DNA of 64,000 nt, taken from Ulota crispa. Its lineage: Eukaryota; Streptophyta; Bryopsida; Orthotrichales; Orthotrichaceae. The position numbers and the translations under genes are program-made. The first letter of the stretch is position 1. Each line of letters opens with the position of its first letter. Below, one piece after another: positions 57,640 to 64,000 of the stretch. The notes beneath the pieces were generated by a model. That model ran no database searches. It was not told the origin of the DNA and worked only from the letters and a program-made list of their open reading frames with translations. Where the stretch lies: contig OY987248.1 of assembly GCA_963920765.1 (NCBI GenBank), forward strand, positions 1,059,001 to 1,123,000, written 5' to 3'.

Positions 57640-58760
57640 GGTGATGAAGTACCATTGAGAGTGGTGGGGGACTCTAAGACCAAAGCTGAAGTTCTCAAGG
57701 AGTTCCATGATACACTTTGGGCAGGTCACAGAGGTGTATGGGCCACTTACACAAAAATCAAGGAGAGGTACTGGTGGAAAGGACTTTACAAAGACGTTGA
57801 AGAGTTTGTAGTTTCTTGTGTGGTGTGCCAACTGCAATCTAAGGTGCGCCACAAAGATGAGTTACATCCTACTTACCCTCTAGCAATCCATTTTCAGTGG
57901 ATGATAGACTTGGTAGCCATGCCAAATGCTATGTGGGGAATGAAGTACCTTGTTTTGGCACGAGAGGAGCTCTCAAACTTTGTTGAGGGCAGAGCCTTGA
58001 GGACTAAGGCTACCAAAAATGTATGCCGATTTATACTCGAAGACATCTTCAGTCGTTATGGCAGCATTGGCCGAATGAGAGCTGACAGAGGGGAACTAAA
58101 TGCCACTGAAGCCAAAGAGTTCTTCAAACGTTATGGTGTGCAGTTGAAGCTGACGACGGCTTACAATCCTGAAGCTAATGGCAAGATTGAGAGAGAGCAT
58201 CCTCCGATCATTCATGCTTTGGTTACAGCTTGTAAAGGCAAACCAAATATGTGGCCAAAACTATTACCATTTGCTTTGTGGGCCGATAGAACTACGCACA
58301 GTACAGTTACTGGTTACATGCCTGTGGAACTTGTGTATGGGCAGAAATCGATTATGCCAACAAAGGAAGATATTCCTACATGGGTGTTTCTCTCATGGGA
58401 GGACGGTATAAGCAGAGAAAGACTGTTGGAACTTCGCATTCAGCAGCTTGGAAGGTTGTCAAGCGACCTTGATATTGCATTGGAGAAGATGAAGACAGCG
58501 AGGCTCAGCAACAAAGAAAGATTTGATAAGACACACAGATTAAGGACCAAGCAGATCAAAGAGGGTGATTGAGTCCTAGTATTTGACAGTACATTGGAGC
58601 ATCAGCATAGTACAGTACGCAAATTTGCTAAGAGATGGTTTGGACCCTATGTTGTGATGAAAGTGCACACCAACAGCACTTATTCACTTAAGGTATTGGA
58701 TGGGACTTCTTTGCGCGTACCTGTTGCTGGTAAACGAATCAAAGCTTTTCGAAGGAGTGG
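57640..58760 (+). mobile_element. Integrase domain of the Ty3/gypsy element
   Basis: An HHCC zinc-binding segment (H-x4-GHRG ... CVVCQ) lies at 57.7-57.84 kb. The catalytic core shows IDLVAM, RADRGE and NGKIERE as the D, D and E positions. A GPY/F-like RWFGPYVV lies in the C-terminal part. No chromodomain is recognisable after it; the tail is acidic. Confidence 0.85.
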
Positions 58761-58930
58761 AAGATTTCATTATAAAGACCTTGAGGAGATTTTTGATCCT
58801 CAAGAGGTGGGAAGCCACGAAAAAGCTGAAGATAGAGATGAAGATTCGGAAGATGCAGAAGACAACCAAGATATAGAGGACGAGCAAATTTGGCACATAC
58901 CGGAGGATGTGCAGATTTAGAGAGGGTGCA

Positions 58931-61088
58931 TGTCCTGATGGAAATATCTCCATCATGTAGATACTCGTTATATATTTATGTTTGTGTTGATTTCAATAAA
59001 TCAACAGTTGAGGCAAAAAGAGTGGTCGTGGTGAGGACCACGGTTTGGTGACAGCGCAGCGGCCATAGATTTCAGTGCGCTGCGCCGTCTTGTCACATGC
59101 ACAGCTCAGGGGAGTAGGTAGCGGGTTGGCTGGGCCAATTTCCTACCTCACTAGCTGCCAAGCCGCGAGCCGCCATCACCGCTCGACAAGTCCGATGGGA
59201 TTCGAACCCGGACCGGCGGGCGACCAGAGACAACCGCTTCTCCAACCAACCAAGTCCACGACTTGGCGACTGAAGACAAACGTTTGACGCTATTATATGC
59301 TCGCAAGGGCACGTGGCTACTTTATGATGGCATTTATTTTGTAATTTAATCATTTTTATATGTTTATCTAGATGTTTTGGAAGGCTCATATATTTTGCCT
59401 TTGTTTAAATAAAAATACTAAGGGTTTAGAAGTCAATAGGAAAGGTGTGAAAGGAAAAAGGGTTTGGCATCTATGGTGGGGTTAGGATAGGGAAGGCATG
59501 GGCTGATGTGCCCCACCTCCTTACCTTAGATAGGGTCGAAATTATGGAGGAAAGATCCCTTAGTTGTTGGAAGTTAGTGTATGAGTGTTGGTGGGAAGAA
59601 GAGAAAAAAATCCCGAAACTTTGATGTGAGATTTTTTTCTGTGTATACGTGATTTTGAATTGAAATTTAAGGAGGTTGTTCCTTGTGTGATTACCTTTCC
59701 AAAATGAGTTTGCAAATTTGATTTGGAGTTGTGATGCAAAAGTTATGAGCGTTTGAATTTTGGAGTCAAAAAGCCAAACTATGAAGAAAGGCTGAGACTT
59801 CGACAAGCCATAACTTATGATTTGTATTTCATTTTGCAACAAGATTTGAAGAGAGTGTTTATCTTAGTATTGGCTTTTTAGAAAGTCTTTAAACTTGAGG
59901 TTTGAAGCTTGGACGAGAAAGTTATGGAAGTGTGAAGGTTTGGAGGTGGCTGCCCTTTTGTTAGGAGAAAGCCGAGACTTTGAAGAGCTACAACTTTTGG
60001 ACAATATGAGATTTTCTTCTCAAATTTTTAGGAGTGATAGTTTGTTGTCATAGCTTTTTAAATTGTCTTTAATCATTTCATTTGGAGTTTTATTGAAGAA
60101 GTTATAGTGGGTAGAAGTTGCAGGTTTGGGTGCTCTCTAAAAAATTGAGACCCACACTTTGATTGACTAGAGCTTTCGGACAGAGTTTTGTTTTGAAGTA
60201 CAAATTTTATGGGTTGAAGCCAGTGATATCATCTTTCTAAATTGATATCACGTTTCTATGGGTGATGTATAGAACAAAAGTTATAGAGGTTTATAGAGGC
60301 AGTGTTTAGTTTGTAAGGAGGAAGAAGAGCCTCTACTTTGAACCCACATAACTTTTGGACAATATCTTAGATTGAGTTGAAATTTGGAGGAATGTTAGAA
60401 GGTTAGAAGAGCTTTTCAAATTGCTATTATACTTAGCATTTGAATCTTTGAGCCATCTGTGGCACTAGATAGAAGGTCGCTGCTTTTCTATGACTTGTTA
60501 TTTGTGATTTTCCCCATTGTTTTTATTAAAACATGAAGACTTGAAAACTTGAAGACATGAAGACTTGAAGATCTGAAGATATGAAGATTTCAAGAGGAAT
60601 GTTTTGGATTTATTTTTTATGTATGTGTGAGATGTGGCTTTGTTATTCCTAGCCGGTTTTGGAGGCTCGTTTGTCAATTCATTTCCATTCTGTTTTGTAA
60701 ACCTTGTTGCGGGCAGTCTGGGTTAAACCAAACTTAACCCCATTTATTGTCGTGGTGACGAAGTGGGATTGATCACCCACATGGTCGAGACTTGCTCTGT
60801 TCTCACGATCTGGAGTTTTGGCCAACAGATCGTGAATTTGATTTTAGGATCCGGTCATACGGACGGCAGCTCGTGTCTGCTGTCCCGATCTACCCGTCCC
60901 GTATCTAGTGGGCTCTTATCCCTATCTTGACCCTTATACCATTAGAGCCAGCCACAGGATAGGCCAACGGAAGACTGAAGACTGAAGATTTGAAGAGAAG
61001 ATCAAGATTGAAAAGGATATAGTTGACAACGCACGATCGCAGCAAGACACCCTGCGTGTTCTCAAGGCGCGCTCCTCTCAACCCAACA
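58931..61088 (+). repeat. 3' LTR of the Ty3/gypsy element
   Basis: Same length as the left LTR and near-identical. It is preceded by the purine-rich AGAGAGGGTG, a possible plus-strand primer tract. The right flank ACGT repeats the left flank. Confidence 0.95.
59189..59279 (-). other. tRNA-like (SINE-like) segment in the 3' LTR
   Basis: Second copy of the A-box/B-box pair (B-box 59198-59208, A-box 59246-59258 on the minus strand), identical by eye to the one in the left LTR as expected from LTR duplication. Confidence 0.55.
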
Positions 61089-61322
61089 ACGTGAAGTCAC
61101 CTGAAAAAGTTGATGTTTGAAACCCATAATAGGGGGTTTCATATATCTCAAAAAAACAATGAACAAATGGTTTTGAACAAGTTTTTGTTCACCAGTGAAT
61201 ACACTATGACGACCTTTGGGAGGTTGTCATGGCTTGTTCACAGAGTGACTTTCCAACGTCTTTCGCAAATCTTATTCATGTGAACAATTTTGGTGTTGAA
61301 CGGCACATTTTAAATCTCCTAA

Positions 61323-62789
61323 GAGCATCTCTGGTCTGCAGCAGCCCATTTCTTTTCAACAATTTGGAGCCAAAAGGCACCAAGCTTTTAGCTCTGGCAA
61401 TTGGACCCTTGAAAAAAAATGATAATTTTTTTTACATGGAGCCAAATTGTCTCCTTCTAGGATAAAGTAATCGCCACATGGCTTTGCATGTCACTCTTAT
61501 TTTTGCCAAAGTTGCTAGTTGGTTTTAAGGACAAAACCGCTGCATCGCGAGTGGCTTCGTCACTTTGCACTAGCGCATTGTTGCTTGTCGCTTATTTCTC
61601 TTTGGTTGTCACTTTCAAAGTGCCATAATGCAAGCTCTTAAGTGTGCTTCCCACCTAAGTTATGGATTTCTTTACGTTGATGCAATCTCTGTAAATTGCC
61701 TCATTTCACTTGTGTGATTGCCAATTTTGTAGTTGTGGTAGATACATAGTGCGTCAAAACTTACAATAATGGTGGGTGCACAGCAAGAGTGCAAGACAGT
61801 CATTTATAGTAAAACTTTGAAGTTGTTGTTGATGATGAGAAGCTTATGGAGTTACAATGTGCTAGTTTAGGGTTTTAGTGTGTGCTCATTGATGAGAGGC
61901 TTACGGAGTTACAATGTGTTGGTTTAGGATTGCGGTGTGTGTTTAATGGCTCATTTTTGCTTTTTTGCTCAGTTGCAATAATCTGTAGAGAGATTGTCAT
62001 GTTTGTTTTGGATTTTTGAAGTTATTGTTTTTTGTTAGGGACTTTGAATGCAAGCCTCGTCATAAGTAACAAAAATACGTTGAAAATTGTATTACTATAG
62101 CTATTGGGGAGCAAAAATATGTTGAATATTGTATTATTGTAGGAGTTGAAATTATACTCCTCATCAAGACATTTTTCATGTACTTGTATTCAAAAAAATT
62201 ACTTCGTTGCCAGATTACTACCTACTCTTTTCACTCAATGCCATACGTTTTCTCCTTGCAAATAAAACCAATCGCCTATTTGACTTTGTGTCTTTCAAAC
62301 AAGGAGCCGTAGTGGATGATGACCAAAAACAAAAAAAAATACCTTGGTCCGGAGGATTTGAGACTCGCCATCACTGTTTGGCACGACCCTCCCAGGGTGG
62401 TTTCCTCAAGCAGGCCACGATTTCTCCACCAATTGACCTTGGCATAGACGTGCCACAAGATCCCTAAAGACCAGCAACTAGTTATATGGGCGAGCTCGAC
62501 GATTAATTCTCTGCCGTGCTTGAATGTAGGGCAAAAGCCAAGTCAACCGCATGGCATCTGGATAGGATCTTGAGCTAATGAAATTTAGAAATAGATGCAT
62601 GCTCGGAATAAATTGAAAACTCATCTCGCTACGAACGAAGAACGTCTTTGTAGGTCATTGTCTCCAGAGACAAATGTGGCAAGGTCGCTCTGAAATTTGA
62701 GCGGGACGATCACCGGTGAAGATGAGGAGCATAAAAATAACCTTTGACCTCGCTCACTGAGCGTGTTGAAGGCACCGGTGGAGATGCTC
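61323..62789. mobile_element. GAGCATC-type element (PIF/Harbinger-like), 1.47 kb
   Basis: The left end GAGCATCTCTGGTCTGC and reversed right end GAGCATCTCCACCGGTGCC share GAGCATCTC, and TAA flanks both sides (61320-61322, 62790-62792). No transposase is recognised in the interior. CACCGGTG occurs near 62711 and 62773 and at the start of the MITE at 25182. The shared terminal repeat is short, so the pairing of these ends is likely but not certain. Confidence 0.5.
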
Positions 62790-62790
62790 T

Positions 62791-62814
62791 AATACAGCAA
62801 CATCCTTTAGGGGT
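62791..62814. mobile_element. End fragment of the short TTAA-type MITE
   Basis: TACAGCAACATCCTTTAGGG matches only the right tip of the 1095-1323 family. The rest of the element is absent here. Confidence 0.5.
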
Positions 62815-63086
62815 CCTTGTTCACTATCAATGTGGGTATCAAACATAGACTCTTTGTCAGTCTTCTCCTCAGCCCACGTCACCAAATTCCACGTCACAGG
62901 TCAAGGTCAAGCCACCCTCTTGGCAGACACGCAAATAGGCAACCACTCCAGAAGATTCTAGACAACAGCAAAAACAAAAAGCCCCATCAATGTACTGGCA
63001 TAACCGGCATTCCGTGTATTGTCAGCCGGTTGAGATTGTCAATAAATCCAGTTGAATCTGAAACTACCGGTAAGAAAAGGAGGTGA

Positions 63087-63461
63087 CTAGGGAGACACCC
63101 CCAGTTGCTAGGAAGACACCCCTATGGCTAACCTATTAATTTTAGATTACTATTACATTGAAATATGAAATAAAATTAAAACAATATTTTAGCGCATTTT
63201 TTGCATTTGTAAGAGTTGCAAACATATATCTGATTTGTGACATGGTCAAGAGTTAAACTTATAAATGATAGAAGTGACGAGTTTAACTTTTGACCATGTC
63301 ACAAATGAGACATATTTGTTATATGTTTGCAGCGCTTGCAGATGCATATGTGCGCTAAAACATTGTTTTGATTTTTTTCATATTTCAATGTAATACAATC
63401 TTAGATTTAATAGGTTGGGTTATAGGGGTGTCTCTCTAGCAACTGGAGGGTGTCTCCCTAG
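63087..63461. mobile_element. 375-bp foldback with GGGAGACACCC ends
   Basis: Long arms of roughly 170 bases are inverted: CTAGGGAGACACCC with GGGTGTCTCCCTAG at the tips, TTAGCGCA with TGCGCTAA, and TTGTGACATGGTCAA with TTGACCATGTCACAA inwards. The loop lies near 63265. TA lies inside the symmetrical CTAG at each tip and may be the duplication. Confidence 0.85.
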
Positions 63462-63593
63462 TTTAACATTTACAAAAAAACTCATGTTGCAACCTGTCTA
63501 TTCAATAGTCAAATGACATGTTTACCTAATATTTGGAAGATGAAAGGACATTCTTAATGAACCTTATCAGATAGCTCATAATTTGTATTTTAA

Positions 63594-64000
63594 CCCCTAA
63601 AGACCTAAGTAGTTTTTTTTAGTGAAAGTCAGTGTTAACTATCACTTTGGGGGGAATGAGTAGAAAAGTAGGAAATAAGGTTTGTTTTGCAAATCCAATT
63701 ATAGGATCTTGCCTTAGACTAGACGAGGTACTTGTGGGAAAAATCAGGTCATTCTAGATGGAGAGGAGGGAGATATTTACATCTAAAGTGAAAAAAAAGG
63801 TTTCTTCTTGTGCTGTCCAAAAATTTCAAAAGCCTTTGTCCACACTGACATGAAAAAATTACTCTACACAAAGTTGAGGTTTATTTTTTCCATGTAGTAG
63901 ACCAAGTTAGGTATGTGTGGGAGAATTTTCAAATCAATTGGAACTATATGACACATGGGGAAAATATTAAGTAAAAAGAAGTAGAGAATGAGTCAAATCA
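63594..64000 (+). mobile_element. TTAA-flanked element, long family, cut by window end
   Basis: TTAA at 63590-63593 is followed by CCCCTAAAGACC and a body matching 5549-6475 (CACTTTGGGGGGAATGAGTA, AAGATATTTAC-like, ACCAAGTTAGGTATGTGTGG). Its right end lies beyond the window. Confidence 0.75.

Larger units (their letters stand above)
50522..61088 (+). mobile_element. Ty3/gypsy LTR retrotransposon, 10.6 kb, young
   Basis: Two direct LTRs of 2,158 bp (50522-52679, 58931-61088) begin TGTCCTGATGG and end ACA. ACGT flanks the element on both sides (50518-50521, 61089-61092). Between them lie, in order, gag with a CCHC-like knuckle, aspartic protease, reverse transcriptase, RNase H and integrase; integrase after RT/RNase H is the Ty3/gypsy order. 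The two LTRs look almost identical by eye, with only a couple of differences noticed, so insertion is recent. The coding part is nearly complete but not one open frame as read, with about three interruptions; whether some are family-typical read-through cannot be told here. No primer-binding site matching initiator tRNA-Met was recognised next to the left LTR. Confidence 0.95.
50231..61134. repeat. Possible MITE interrupted by the LTR retrotransposon
   Basis: To the left of the LTR element (50231-50521) the sequence starts GGGGGGTTCAAACAT. To the right (61089-61134) it ends ATGTTTGAAACCC, its reverse complement. Joined across the target site these flanks would form an element of about 330 bp. 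The ends are short, so this is tentative. Confidence 0.4.

Overview
The window reads as nuclear DNA of a land plant. It is AT-rich, has plant-type introns (GT-AG, pyrimidine-rich acceptors), one plant-specific GRAS gene, a Ty3/gypsy LTR retrotransposon and many small terminal-inverted-repeat (TIR) elements (MITEs). The GRAS gene is an NSP1-type gene with five coding exons. As far as I know angiosperm NSP1 genes are mostly intronless, so I lean towards a seed-free plant (bryophyte, lycophyte or fern). That is inference and I cannot name the species.

Layout. 1-18 kb: intergenic DNA built largely of nested MITEs and foldbacks (several families with readable target-site duplications, TSDs) and two short GC-rich islands. 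18.5-25.5 kb: the only convincing host gene, an NSP1-like GRAS transcription regulator on the + strand, with a GC-rich 5' region, a probable 5'-UTR intron, four phase-0 coding introns, an in-frame 15-bp minisatellite and a MITE starting one base after its stop codon. 26.2-26.9 kb: a compact hAT element with a perfect 8-bp TSD that still carries the 3' end of its transposase gene. 29.7-36.3 kb: a block with a clustered degenerate motif (31.5-32.9 kb), followed by a decayed BED-finger/hAT transposase gene (33.4-36.2 kb). 37.5-50.2 kb: more MITEs (TA-, TTAA- and TTA-flanked families, one Stowaway). 50.5-61.1 kb: a 10.6-kb Ty3/gypsy element with 2,158-bp LTRs that look almost identical, hence a young insertion; each LTR carries a tRNA-like pol III promoter segment. 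61.3-64 kb: a 1.47-kb GAGCATC-type element, a 375-bp foldback and the start of another TTAA-flanked element.

Function. NSP1 proteins are GRAS regulators that work with NSP2 in symbiosis signalling and strigolactone-biosynthesis gene expression in studied plants. Everything else recognised here is mobile DNA. No tRNA, rRNA, CRISPR or operon-like feature was found. Exon limits are read by eye from splice signals and frame continuity; no alignment or transcript evidence was available.
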